Shown here: piece by piece, positions 52,101-63,852 of the stretch
Layout of the letters: each line of letters starts with the position of its first letter
How positions within the stretch are numbered: position 1 is the first letter of the stretch
NCBI GenBank assembly: GCA_009739215.1
Contig: VSJF01000005.1
Location: 2,211,161-2,275,160, forward strand
Source of the DNA: Floccularia luteovirens
Lineage: Eukaryota; Basidiomycota; Agaricomycetes; Agaricales; Squamanitaceae
Direction: 5' to 3'
DNA: 64,000 nucleotides
The notes under the pieces: model-generated
Told to the model about the DNA's origin: nothing
Seen by the model: the letters and a program-made list of their open reading frames with translations, nothing else
The model's database searches: none
Program-made: the position numbers and the translations under genes

Positions 52101-55100
52101 ATACCCACACCTCTACTGACGTATGTCGGCCGGATGAAGCGTATGGATGTACGGCAGGCTTGGCGGGAGAAATTAGCTTTGAACCTCCTCATTTGGTTCG
52201 TGTGTGGGTGTGCGGTTTTCGTTATCGCAGTCCTTGGTGCCATTATATGTCCAACGGAGCACGTCTTCAATGTGCAGGAATTGGCCTCGCATACCCCGGC
52301 ATTAGATCCCAACAACGTTTTGACCGCGATTCGTGGGGAAGTATTCGATCTAACATCTATTGCCGCTACTCATCAGCGTGTCGTTGGTGTCGTACCTGCG
52401 AAGTCAATACTCAAATACGGGGGGGTGATTGCAGATAATATTTTCCCTGTTCAGGTAAGTACAAATATTTTATTTAAGGCTTGTACTAAATTCTACTACA
52501 GGTTAGCGCTCTCTGCAACGGTATTTCAGGTTCTGTCAGCCCATATGTGATCCTGGATTCGAAGAATATTACGGATCCGAACGCTCAGTATCACGACTTC
52601 CGCGTAATTACAGACGATCCTCGCCCTGATTGGTACTTCGAGAACATGGTCCAAATGCGATATAGCGCTCGTCGTGGCTTTATTGGTTATACCCCCAAAG
52701 CTATCAAACAAAAGGCGAACTCGGGGAATTCGATTGCTGTATACAACGGCTTTGTGTACGACCTCACGACTTACCTCACTAGTCCCCCCGCAATTGGGTC
52801 GCCCAAAGGGACCCAAGCACCCTCGGATGCTGGGAAAGATAGAGAGTTTATGCATAGCCAGGTCCTAGATCTATTCAAATTTGCAGGCGGAGGGGATATC
52901 ACGAAACAACTCGACTCGTTGGACATAGGACGCGATGTTTTGGCGAGACAAAAGGTCTGCTTGCGTAATTTGTTTTTAGTAGGGAAAGTCGACAACCGGC
53001 AGTCACCTCAATGTCTATTTGCAACGTACATCCTGCTAATCCTCTCCGCTATCATGGTATCGATTATAGGGTTCAAGTTTTTGGCCTCGATTAACTTTGG
53101 TGCCGCGCGTGCTCCGGAAGACCACGATAAGTTCGTTATTTGTCAAGTCCCCTGTTATACCGAAGGCGAAACTTCACTGCGTCGGACGATAGATTCACTG
53201 GCACAGATGAAGTACGATGACAAACGCAAATTGATCATGGTCATCTGCGACGGTATGATTGTCGGTTCTGGCAACGATCGTCCAACCCCACGAATTGTAC
53301 TGGATATTCTTGGTGCCGACCCAAACCTTGATCCTGAGCCGCTTAGTTTCGTCTCCCTTGGTGAAGGTGCTAAGCAACACAATATGGCAAAAGTTTATTC
53401 CGGGTTATACGAATGTTCGGGACATGTCGTTCCCTATCTGGTCGTGGTCAAGATTGGCAAACCTACGGAGAGGTCGCGTCCTGGTAATCGTGGTAAACGA
53501 GACAGTCAAATGCTTCTAATGCACTTCTTGAACAAGGTATGTTATGGCGATGGAATTGTGCTTTTCTATTCACTTATAATTCAAAGGTTCACTTCAATTC
53601 TCCGATGAATCCAATGGAACTGGAGATGTACCATCAAATCAAGAACGTTATTGGTGTTAATCCTACGTTCTACGAGTATCTACTAATGGTCGACGCTGAT
53701 ACAACTGTCGATCCTCTTTCCGTCAATCGCCTCATTTCCGCGTAAGCATTTTTATTTAATTTTTTTATTCCTCAATTCATATGTAACCGGGTTTGTCAGT
53801 ATGATCCATGACAAAAAACTATTGGGCGTTTGCGGCGAAACAGAGTTGGCCAACGCCAAGCAATCCCTAATCACGATGATGCAGGTTTACGAGTACTTCA
53901 TCTCCCATCACATGGCGAAAGCCTTCGAGAGTTTGTTCGGATCTGTCACATGTCTTCCCGGTTGTTTCACTCTCTACAGACTTCGTACTCCCGATACACA
54001 CAAGCCGCTTCTGATTTCCAACCAGCTAATCCAAGATTACTCCGAAAACCGCGTCGACACTTTGCACATGAAAAATTTGTTGCATCTCGGTGAAGATCGT
54101 TATCTCACCACTTTACTCCTCAAACACTTCCCGCTGTTCAAGACTCAATTCATCCGAGACGCGCATGCATATACGGTGGCCCCAGATGACTGGAAAGTCT
54201 TATTATCCCAGCGTCGGCGCTGGATCAATTCTACGGTCCATAATCTTGGAGAACTCGTCTTCTTGGAACAACTTTGTGGTTTCTGTTGTTTCTCTATGCG
54301 GTTCGTCGTTATGGTGGATCTTTTGTCGACTTTGACACAACCAGTTACTGTTGCATATGTAAGTTCTCGTTCTATTCATCATATAGTTTTATTGAATTTC
54401 AATTCCAATTCAGATCGTTTACCTCGTCTATCTCGTCGTTGGAGCACACAAGTCCATCCCGACCATTTCTCTCATTATGATCGCGGCAATTTATGGCGTG
54501 CAAGCACTTGTATTCGTCCTACGAAGGAAATGGGATATGATCGGTTGGATGATCTTTTACATCCTTGCTATTCCCGCATTCTCTTTTTTCCTCCCGTTAT
54601 ACTCATTCTGGAAAATGGACGATTTCTCGTGGGGTCAAACGCGTGTTGTTCTGGGTGAATCTGGAAAGAAGATGATTGTTCATGTGAGTTGGAATTGACG
54701 GTTTCTAATGAAATTATTTTGTTGACTCGTCATTTTAGGACGAGGGTAAATTCGATCCTAAAGTGATCCCACTGAAATCTTGGAACGACTATGTAAGATC
54801 TTTTCGTACGTTCGTTTATCTTAATGGCTGTCCCTAACCCGTTACATAGGAAAATGAGCTTTGGGACAAGGAGTCGAATCACAGCATTGGTTCGTGGGTT
54901 CCACCCGTGAAAGGAAAGGAGGGATATGCGGATTCTCGGACAGCATCACTCTACGGTCGTGAAACATACTACGAACCCCGAAGTCAATCACCCGCGCCCT
55001 CGCAACATGGTATGTTCCCTCCTCCAGGATATCAGTCCGGCCGTAACACACCCCAATCATTCCGACCCATGAGCGAGGTTGGGCATCTTCACCAACCGGC

Positions 55101-55365
55101 TCCATCTCGCCCGATCACCAACTACCTCGATATGCCAATCCCTACGACGCGTTCACCTGATTACCAGAACTTGATGTCAGGTGGTGGACCAACAGAGATG
55201 GAAATAGAACGTGCTGTTCAAGATGCTCTGCGGCTTGCAGATTTGAACTCGGTAACGAAGAGAGGAATCCGTCGACAGTTGGAGGATCAATTTGGAATGG
55301 ACTTGACATCGAAAAAGAACACTATTAATGCGGCGATCGATAGGATCTTGCTCAACCAAACATGA
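49193..55365 (+). CDS. Chitin synthase with myosin motor (about 1913 aa)
   Basis: Exons: 49193-49536, 49593-51504, 51558-52454, 52502-53536, 53587-53741, 53800-54358, 54414-54683, 54739-54792, 54850-55365. An N-terminal myosin-like motor (P-loop GETGSGKSE split by intron 1) covers residues 1-760. Two transmembrane segments follow, then a cytochrome-b5-like part, then the family 2 glycosyltransferase core with VDADT, EDRYLT and QRRRW, further transmembrane helices, and a C-terminal DEK-like domain. This matches fungal class V/VII chitin synthases, which polymerise UDP-GlcNAc and extrude chitin; the motor helps localisation at growing tips. All catalytic motifs are intact. The start at 49193 follows a CT-rich promoter. 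Confidence 0.92.
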
Positions 55366-55754
55366 AAATAAAACATACCCGACGGTATACAAGTATATGA
55401 TCATTAACGCTCTTTGGAATATCCTTTCCTTTTCATTTTTTTTTCATCTTGGAAAAAGAACCCATGTTCTTACAAACTTCGTTTGGGCACCTTGTACAGG
55501 TGCACTTCTACACATTTAATAGTATCGGACATGATTCCTTCAAAACAGAAATTACAACCCCTACCTATCAACATTATTCCCATCGTTTTCCACCAGGACA
55601 TTGCATCTTTCTTTCCCTCTCGTGTTTTATTTTATAATGACATAGACAATCACGTTACATATAATTAACATTGAACACTGTACTGCTGGAAATTAAACAG
55701 TCTTGGATACTTTGACCAATATGGTTCACTAAATGAAGGATATGTATATCATGC
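55366..55754. other. Intergenic, convergent gene ends
   Basis: Tail-to-tail spacer of chitin synthase and PTPA; T-rich, no gene. Confidence 0.5.
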
Positions 55755-57280
55755 TTAATCGAATGGAACTGGTCGAATCCCAGGACCGCCTAGACTAGCC
55801 GCTGGCTGCCTAGCCGAAATTTTAGTTTTATCCTGCTCTGCTTTTGCGGCCGCAAAGATTGATGGTACAGGGATTCCACAGCAATCGCCCCAACCGACAT
55901 CTCTTTGTCCCGCACCTCCCAGTTCTGAATGAGCATGAGCATGACCTCTGTGAGCATCGTCAATGTCGTTCTCGCTTTTGGGGGATTCGGGGCCGTCGTA
56001 TGGAAGAATCGACCCAAAGAGAAAGTGCTGCATAACTGGGAGTTTGCCCAATACCTCGGCTTGGTACATCTTGATCATGCCGCTGTTGACTTTCTCCCAA
56101 GTTTTCACCTGTATACACATGAATACAGGGACTCCTTATAAAGATAAATGGAACGTACCGCTGAGATATCATCGAGCATTGGAGAGTGCCATCGAAGAGA
56201 GGCTGTTTTGATCTTTGTTTTATTCAGAGTTAGCATCTCATTTGTAGCATACTGAAGGAACTGAAAACGGACAGAGTTGATAAAAGCGATACAGGCAAAG
56301 TATATATAATGCTGTGAATATTCTTGAACAATTTCGGGGTCATGGATTGCCTTGGGTCGTATGTATTTATGCCCTTTAGCTACCTAGTCAGTCTACAGAG
56401 AAGGAGTTATATATTCGTGAATCGCACCTCGAAGCTGGGCGGATCCAAATAGGAATGGAAGAAAGTGATAGTCGTCCAGTCCCCATACTCCATGCGATCC
56501 TGCTGGTTCCAACCAATACGATGATTGTAGCAAACGCATCAACTGGATATATCTATGAAAGTTGTAATGGAATCGAATTTGGACGCGTGAATTTTATCTC
56601 ACTTCCAGAAGACTCGGAGCACAAGGGCTTTATGGTCACTCTCTTTCACAACTCCCAGTCGTTCAAGACAAATTCTTGGGTAAATACTGAATGAGCTGAC
56701 CATTTGAAATAGGGGAGGCGAGGGACATACATCCAGCAAAGAAAATTCAGCTCCATCCCACTGCCATAGTCTATGCGCGTTCGATTTCCCCATGATTCGT
56801 TGAAATAGATAGAAAGCTCTTGGATACTTTCACTTGGTAAATTGGGAAGTTGTGTATGAAGTGAGGGAGACATCTAATTTCAAATTGATTTCAGTCAAGT
56901 GGTTCTGACGATGTGAAAATATCAAAACTCACTTGGCCTACTTTGTCGTAGAATGTCCTGAAAGCAGGATTTCCAAATCTTGACGCCGAATTCTCGACAG
57001 GAGGGGTATCTTTTGCGACTTGCTCAACCTGTCCAAGGATGTTCAGGATAGCAGCTACACCCTGGTTTGAATCTCATCAGGTTGAAGATACAGATTGGAT
57101 ATAATATTTACTAACAGGTGATTCCTCACACTCATCTGCAAGTTTTGCTCCCACTACTGCTTCATTCAATATCGTGATGTAGGAGACTATATCCTGATGT
57201 GTGCTTGAAGACTGGAAGTAGTCTAGTTGTTCTTTGGTCAAGATAGCTTTTCGAGGGGATTGGAAGGTCATGATCGTCAT
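55755..57280 (-). CDS. PP2A phosphatase activator PTPA (402 aa)
   Basis: Exons: 57280-57116, 57061-56933, 56873-56731, 56674-56603, 56552-56428, 56379-56159, 56108-55755. Hallmarks: [36 protein letters not shown], and [24 protein letters not shown] (Rrd1/Rrd2 in yeast) is a peptidyl-prolyl isomerase-like chaperone that loads metal into the PP2A catalytic subunit. The last 80 residues after the conserved core are low-complexity (His/Gly/Asp, then Pro-rich). At two introns (56380-56427 and 56553-56602) a nearby decoy AG had to be rejected to keep the frame. An alternative start three codons later is possible. Confidence 0.9.
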
Positions 57281-57360
57281 TCATGGATACGGTTTCATCG
57301 CAAATCGCGGTATTGATGATGTGACCCCTAACCCTACAATTCACCTTGGACAGAACACTC
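57281..57360. promoter_or_regulatory. 80-bp bidirectional promoter with telobox
   Basis: The PTPA (minus) and SURF6 (plus) start codons are only 80 bp apart. The gap contains TAACCCTAC at 57329-57337, a telobox-like word typical of ribosome-biogenesis promoters, which fits SURF6. The function is inferred. Confidence 0.5.
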
Positions 57361-58780
57361 ATGACAACAACACTTACAACGCTGAGAGCTTCACTGGAGA
57401 AACATAATGATACATTCGAATCTTTACTCAGACTGATCCCTCCAAAATATTACATCGTCAATGAACAAACCGAGGAGCAGGTTTTGGAATTGCACCTAAA
57501 ATTTATTATCCCATACTCATAGTCTGATTTTACTTAGGCTGCGTCGAAATACCAAAAGCATAGTAAAAAACACAAAGCTCCAAAGCAAGCAATAAAAGAA
57601 GCTTCAAAAAAGGCAAAACGAGAAAAGGTTTCCTCTCTTCGCGTTACAAAGGGATGAAAAATAATTTTATCCGCTCATAGCTCGATCCGTCAAACAACAA
57701 ATCCATTATCGAAATACAAGATGAAGCATCCAAATCCTCTGCCCAGCGCAAGCGTAATGATGTTGAAACTTCTGATAACGAAGCTAGCAGTAGCTCAGCC
57801 GATGAGATGACAATGAAGGTAGACATAGACATCCACGATCAAGACGAAAACGTGGAGGATGTCAGCGACTCGGAGATCATACCAATGCCGACATCTGGTG
57901 GTATTTCAGCTTTGCGCGAGAAGCTTCATGCCAAAATGGTCCAACTGCGGCACCGAAACGGGTATTGGCATGGAGAAGCGGGAAGCAAAGACGAGTTGTT
58001 GGAAGAACGAAGGAGACAAAGGGCTGCCATGCGCGAGCGGCGGAGAAAAGAGACGAAGGAGAAAATACGTAGAGAAGATGAAAGGAAGGGTAAAAAAAGC
58101 AAAGACAAGGAGAAAGCAGAAAACCGGGACAGAGGGAATATCACCAAAGTAAAAGGCTCATCCTGTTTTATTGCCCATACATAGCGCTCATCCTATTATC
58201 AGACCCAGCTACTCGTTCCTGACATGGGCACAAGTTCTCAACCTCAAGGAGCACAATCACGAGTAGCGCACGTCACATTCTCCACCCTTGCTGGAACGTC
58301 TTCCAAACGGGGGCAACAATTCAAAACCGCAGCTGATCCTCAACAAGCACTGAAAAAGCTAACTGCTCACAAAGATAAGCTTGCATCACTGCCTGATGAG
58401 AAGCGGCAGGCAATAGAAGAAAAAGAGAAATGGGCTAAAGCCGAAGCGCGACTTGAAGGTGTCAAGGTTCGGGATGATGAAAATCGGCTAAAGAAAGCTG
58501 CGAAGCGAAAAGAAAAAGAAAAGTCAAAGACTAAAAAATCTTGGTGAGTCGTTCATTTGATGATCCATGATTAAATTCTCACCTTGTAATCAGGGATGAA
58601 CGAAAAGAACAGGTTGCTGCATCAATGGCGGCAAAACAAAAGAAACGAGCAGACAATATTGCTATGCGCAATGAAAGAAAAAATGACAAACGAAAAAGTG
58701 TCGGAAAGAAGGCAAGACCTGGATTTGAAGGTAAATCGTTCGGGAAGAGTAAGGTAAAGTCTGGTAGTAAAAACAAGTAA
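57361..58780 (+). CDS. RRP14: SURF6 / Rrp14-like ribosome biogenesis protein (401 aa)
   Basis: Exons: 57361-57480, 57538-57627, 57681-58148, 58203-58543, 58594-58780. The N-terminal part (residues 1-70) precedes an acidic linker, then the basic coiled core [20 protein letters not shown], repeated Arg/Lys/Glu-rich helices, and a Lys-rich tail [17 protein letters not shown]. This is the SURF6 family, a nucleolar factor needed for 40S and 60S precursor maturation. The phases close exactly at 402 codons. The promoter is shared with PTPA. Confidence 0.9.
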
Positions 58781-59244
58781 CGATTACTAGGAATCTACAT
58801 CTGCAATCTCGGGACATCTAAGGTTTTCCCCCTTTGCGTGACACTAAGCAGTACACAAGCACCACATCATAGTAAACACTAGTCTGATTAGATTCACTTT
58901 TTAACCTACCCAGCAGAAGTACACAAGGCTTGAGCGCTTACTACATTTTAGTTCAAAAAGGCAGACAGAAGGGGATGGAAAAGACGTGAGTATTCGAGAT
59001 ATCTGATATTCGACCCGTTCTCATTCTCTGGTGGTTAGTGACTTGACTCCGTTCTATTTCCCAGCAGACCTTGGACGCCCTTTCCATTACCGACCAATGA
59101 ACACGACTAAGAGAAACTCAACTACCCTCACTACCCATCGATAGTAATCTCTCAAGGAGTTTTGATCACAACATAGTCAATCCGTTAGTTTCTTCGCAAA
59201 AACTGAAGAAGTCAAGTTATTTCTTGGAGTATTGAGTTGAAGTG
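58781..59244. other. Intergenic
   Basis: Start of the subtelomeric decayed zone, downstream of the last housekeeping gene. No gene. Confidence 0.5.
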
Positions 59245-59345
59245 AATCTCTCAGTAACCATGCAACATTGCTGGCATTACGGCAGACAAGTAAAACTATC
59301 TACGAACTGGTGGTGGATATTCTAAGGAAAAAATGGATATCAGCC
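59245..59345 (+). pseudogene. F-box protein relic
   Basis: A short plus-strand frame reads MLALRQTSKTIYELVVDIL, matching the conserved LALTCKAVYEPTMDIL segment of the F-box/LRR-like gene at 2582-4751. It continues for only about 30 codons before diverging, so it is a fragment. Confidence 0.6.
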
Positions 59346-59354
59346 TCCTTCCAC

Positions 59355-59645
59355 TCTTGTTCTTGGATCACGTCATTTTTCCGTAATTCTTCAATTTTTT
59401 CCTATCATTTTTCCCAGAAGAGTCAAACAAATCAGCGAGTTTTTGCTCTAGTTTATGGCGTATTCAGTTGCAATTCAGACCACTTTGAGTACACAGGTAC
59501 ACAGTTCTGACAAGAGGACTTGTGCTGCCCAAGAACAAGACCAATAGGATGAGCTGAGCCAAAGAGTGATTTGAGAATATGTCTTTATTGACAGTTATTT
59601 GTGTATGTCATCATTATTACAAGCATCTAAGTGACCATCTAAGTG
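59355..59645. repeat. Second copy of the 23-kb duplicated block
   Basis: Bases here match 23340-23760: first GTAATTCTTCAATTTTTT and TTTTTGCTCTAGTTTATGG, then the degraded oxidoreductase piece ending in TTTGAGAATA, then ATGTCATCATTATTAC. The copy is more eroded than the one at 23 kb. Confidence 0.6.
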
Positions 59646-59683
59646 ACAAACCATACCACCAAGTTTAATCCACTCCACCCAAC

Positions 59684-61874
59684 ATGTCTCAAATTTCTCT
59701 CAACTGCCTCGTCTATGGCGACGAACCTGCCCTCAGCCACATTTTCGCTATCGAAATCTCGCATACTGCTCAAATCATCCACCTGCGAAGCAATATCTGG
59801 GGTTTAAAAAAAGCACGACACCTAGCACGTGACCCACTGCTCACTGCTGACGATTTTATCCTGTACACTCCGGTACTACCCATCTCGACTAAAAAGTCGG
59901 AGTCCTTGTTTAGCGATATAGTGTCTCGACACAGTCCATTCACCGAAGAGGGACTGAAGGGCCTTAAAAAATTGAATCCGACGTTCACTTTGGAAGATTA
60001 TGGCTTTTCTCGATCCATCAATCCCAAGGAACTACATATTCTAATTGCAGTCACCAGTGAGTTTTGTTCGATATAACTCTATGCAGTAATATTCACTGCA
60101 TTCGTTAGCACAAACCGGTGATCAAGGTCAATCTTATTCACTATATGCTTTTAACGAGTGACAAATTTTATAATTTTGTTTAGATTCGGATGGGAAACGT
60201 AAACTGGCCGGCATACCTTCTAACTATTTAACCTTCCACCGTCAATTTTGGGGGGTTCCTCTTGATTCAACGCTCACAACACTCCCAAACGACGCTTTTG
60301 CAATGGACCTCGACGACGTTAGTGAATCGAGTGAGGAAGATGATGACTCGAAAGGCGATGTTCTTCCCGGCGAACCTTTCTTGACCGTCGGCGAACAACT
60401 TCTCGTTCGTGCTGAATATATTCGAGTCTTCGACGCTGTTAAAAGCAAACACGAAGCGGCCCATGACACTCGATTTGTAGTGGTCACCGGGCAACCGGGA
60501 ATTGGTGCGAGAAACTCAGTTCAATGTGCTAATCTTGCTCATGATTGTGATTTACTCTAGGAAAATCTCTCTGGATTCTCTATGCCTTGCGCCGTTGTCT
60601 TGGAGAAAAGCAGCAGGTTGTCTTATACGAATTGGGAAAATGCATTCTCTTTTCTGAATCGGGTGTGGACATAATTGATCCCATAAATTATCAAAGCGGC
60701 GGGAAATACACATGGTGTTTTGTTGATTCGACGGACGCAATTGACACTCTTCCTGCCTCCATCTGTAGGCGGTCCGTACAGCTTTTTCCGATTTATGTCA
60801 CCTCTCCCAAACAATCGCGCTGGAGTAGCATCCAACAGTTCCGGATTCTTCCTGCGGTGATTATTATGAATCCATGGAAATGGCAAGAAATAAAGATGGC
60901 GTACGTGCTGAATTTTATATTTACAGAGCTGATCAACAACTATTTTCAGATCACGACTATATCCTAACAGAGACCCTGCCGATATCCGTGCAAGATTTTA
61001 CGATGCCGGCCCGAGTGCAGCTATTTGCCTCGAATATGATTCTGATGGTATCGAGAATTTTTACCGGAAACGAGACAATTTGGTTAAGAGGGTAACTCTA
61101 AATCTTTTCACTTCGCTAGTAAACGATACGGAGTCATTAAGCATGGATGAATTTTCCCACACCATCTGCACGGTCTATCGTCAGCGTTTTAACGACATTC
61201 TAGGACCATATGTCGTTGAACCATCTACGCTGTTCGTCCGCCGATTACTCCTTACCCAGCTCAGGGATTTGAAAGAGCAGGAGTTCTCCGACCTAATGGA
61301 ACAATTTTCCCGACTGCCTTCTGCACATGGAATGACAGGTGTACTTTTTGAAGCATACTCCCATCGAGTCTTCGCCAAACAAATTGAACTTATGGCCACA
61401 CCCATGTTTCGAACTAAGGATGCCCGTTCACGTTGGCACGCTACATTCAGCGATTTCTCAAAAAATCCCAAGTTGCAGAAAGCCCGCTTTAATGTATCGC
61501 ACAACATAAACTCCAACATTTCCCTCCGTATTGCGCCGACTAAAACCATTATTTACTCCCAGAAGCTCGTGATTGAAGAAGACGTATACTACTTACCAAG
61601 AGCTGAGAATGAAGTTGCAGTTGATGCCCTCATTCTTCATGATAACTATCTCTACTTGTTTCAGTCTACGATCAGCCCCATCCATGACATCAATTTCAAG
61701 ATTGAGTATCTAAGCCACCAATTCTCTGGACTTCCACCTCGACATAATTGGCGCTTTATTTTTATTGTTCCTGAAGGTCTTGATAGCTTTTCATGTCTGC
61801 ACTCAAACCATGGCTTTCTACAAGATCATATTCCATATACTGCAAAGATTATTGTAAGCAAGAAGAGTACTTGA
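59684..61874 (+). CDS. Crinkler-like P-loop NTPase / nuclease fusion (652 aa)
   Basis: Exons: 59684-60056, 60184-60504, 60561-60900, 60950-61874. The N-terminus (SLNCLVYGDEPALSHIFAIEI, about 120 residues) is the ubiquitin-like header of Crinkler (CRN) proteins. An acidic spacer and a P-loop (GQPGIGKS, split by intron 2) with Walker-B-like YTWCFVDSTD follow. The C-terminal 200 residues contain a segment resembling a PD-(D/E)xK nuclease core (an E and a VDALIL strand, then LFQST). The layout fits the Crinkler-RHS-type NTPase-nuclease class known in fungi and oomycetes, thought to act in conflict or effector roles. Intron 1 is long (127 nt). It is the most telomere-proximal gene. Confidence 0.75.
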
Positions 61875-62204
61875 TAATTGTTTTGTATTTTGTCAATATA
61901 ATAGAGTGTTTTATACAGCCTTTTTTGGCAGTTTTTCAAGTACTTTTTCATGAGATTTTTGATTCATTTTTGATTGAAAAAACCAAAAAAAAATGATAAA
62001 AAAATAGAAGAAAAAACTCTTAATGTGAAATTTCTTTTTCTCATCTTGATCTTTTTTATCTATTTCCACTATTAGTGTTACTGCTACATATGTAGGTTTA
62101 TTGTAATTGAGTAGATTTCCCTCTAATATGCTTTCAATATATATAATATGATTCTTGCATCTCAGATTACTAGTTAGATTTCTCTAGTATAGTAAAGAAA
62201 GATA

Positions 62205-63170
62205 CTATTATGATCTTATTTGGACTCTCATTATTTCCCTGGACTTTAGTATATATGTATGACATACTCTTGCCTCATTTCCACCCTATTTAGTTATGTT
62301 TCACCTTCTGACTTGTCTTATCTTCTATTGACTCAACAGACTTTGTATAACTAGTAGCACTTCTATATGACTTGTAGTTGACTCAATGCTTATTCATGTA
62401 GTATACAATATTGAGTCAAGTAGATATTATTAGCACTAGTTCTTATATATTTAACTAGTGTGAAACTATAGACAAGCACCAACTTGATCTTAGTTTCAAG
62501 TATCTAAATCTACTTTGATTATTACTCTGTTACTGCCCCTTACTCTCTTCTTAGTTGTTACCACTTGATGGTTTTTGCATTGTCCTTTACTAATCTCATC
62601 ATAGGGGTTTGTCCAGATGAGGGAACAGATGTTATTGCTAGTCAGATTTCCCTAGTGCAGTAGTGGAAGATACCACTACACTTGTTTCTAACTGCCACAA
62701 GTTGGGGCCTTGTCAAGGTCAATTACAATAGATAAATAGTCAGACATTTCAGACTATACAGTGTCACCTGTGCCTTTATATACAATGATCCTGCTATCCT
62801 AGATAGGGGAGGGAGTGGTCACTTAGTTGTTAATGAGGTAACAGAGTAATTGCCTATATTAGAGGATACTCAAAACTAAGATCAAGCTGAGGCTTGATAG
62901 CAGTTTTGCAGTAGTTTAAATATGCAAAACTAAAGCTAATAATATTCTACAACAAGGCACATGAGTAAGTGCAGAGTCATCTACTAGTCATATAGAAGCA
63001 CTGCTAGTCATACAAAGACATGTTGAGTCAGTTAGAAGCATAAACAAGTCAACAAGTGAAACACAAGAGTCAAAATACTAAATAAAGTAAACATGAGGAA
63101 GAAATATTGTGATACACATGTACTAATGTCCAGGGAGATAGAAGCATCTGGATAAGGTCATAACATTACC
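62205..63170. repeat. Imperfect inverted repeat with 0.3-kb loop
   Basis: The left arm (about 62205-62533) and right arm (about 62838-63170) are reverse complements with mismatches. The best block pairs 62341-62370 with 62988-63017; others are CTCTGTTAC with GTAACAGAG, and the GTCCAGGGA region. The loop is about 304 bp. Confidence 0.7.
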
Positions 63171-63278
63171 TCTTTTGTATGTTAAAAGTCCCAGTACTTC
63201 TAATATTCATACAAGAAAATTCTCTAGCCTGTTTTAATGGTGGAGCTCACTAGTCATGTTGCTCATCACAATGTCATC

Positions 63279-63510
63279 CTATTTGTAATAGCTATAATCA
63301 GGGGAGTGAGGGTGGCAGAAGAGATCTTGGTTAAGTTCTATGGTCCTGATACATCTTTCTTTGGCTAGATAGTCCAAAACACATTGTTTATCTGTGCAGT
63401 TACCTAAGTAGTGTCCAGGTTTATATTTCTTGTAGTATATGGATTGGTAGTGAGGGCAGTCCATTGCCCAATGATTTATAGAGCCATATTGGAAACATTT
63501 GTCTTCTTTT
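63279..63510 (-). pseudogene. Zinc-knuckle protein relic
   Basis: The minus strand reads KCFQYGSINHWAMDCP, the outline of a CCHC zinc knuckle with the second Cys replaced by Tyr, then a second knuckle-like KYKPGHYLGNC with a Tyr where Cys is expected. The frame is short and lacks an ATG-led protein. Likely a decayed transposon Gag or nucleic-acid-binding gene. Confidence 0.45.
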
Positions 63511-63852
63511 ACTCTTTCGATGATAGGGATAGGTTTCTAGGGTCAGGGTGATGATTAGGTAGTATTTTCAATAAGCAGAGGAGCTGCAATGAGCTGAGGG
63601 ATAAGTAGATGGGAGTAGAAACCAGACCAACTGTGTGGGGACTAAGCTGAAAAAAATGAGCAAGGGGCCGAAGGTCCCAAAGCAGGTTGCAGGATGAGTT
63701 TTAGTTAGTAGGAAACCGACCAACTGTGTGGGGAACTAATCCACACTCTCAGTTTTGTACTTATAGTACTCATCAGGGTCAAGAGTTTCCATATTGGTCT
63801 TACTGAGCAATTTATGCTATTGGTTAATCAAGAATTGCAACATATTGCATCA

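Larger units (their letters stand above)
61875..63852. repeat. Subtelomeric AT-rich repeat zone
   Basis: No intact gene. It contains an imperfect inverted repeat (about 62205-62533 against 62838-63170), a partial direct copy of TAGATTTCTCTAGT-like sequence at about 62175 and 62643, a zinc-knuckle relic (63279-63505) and a direct repeat ACCAACTGTGTGGGGA at 63626 and 63719. From about 61753 to 63517 I find no CG dinucleotide. Confidence 0.75.
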
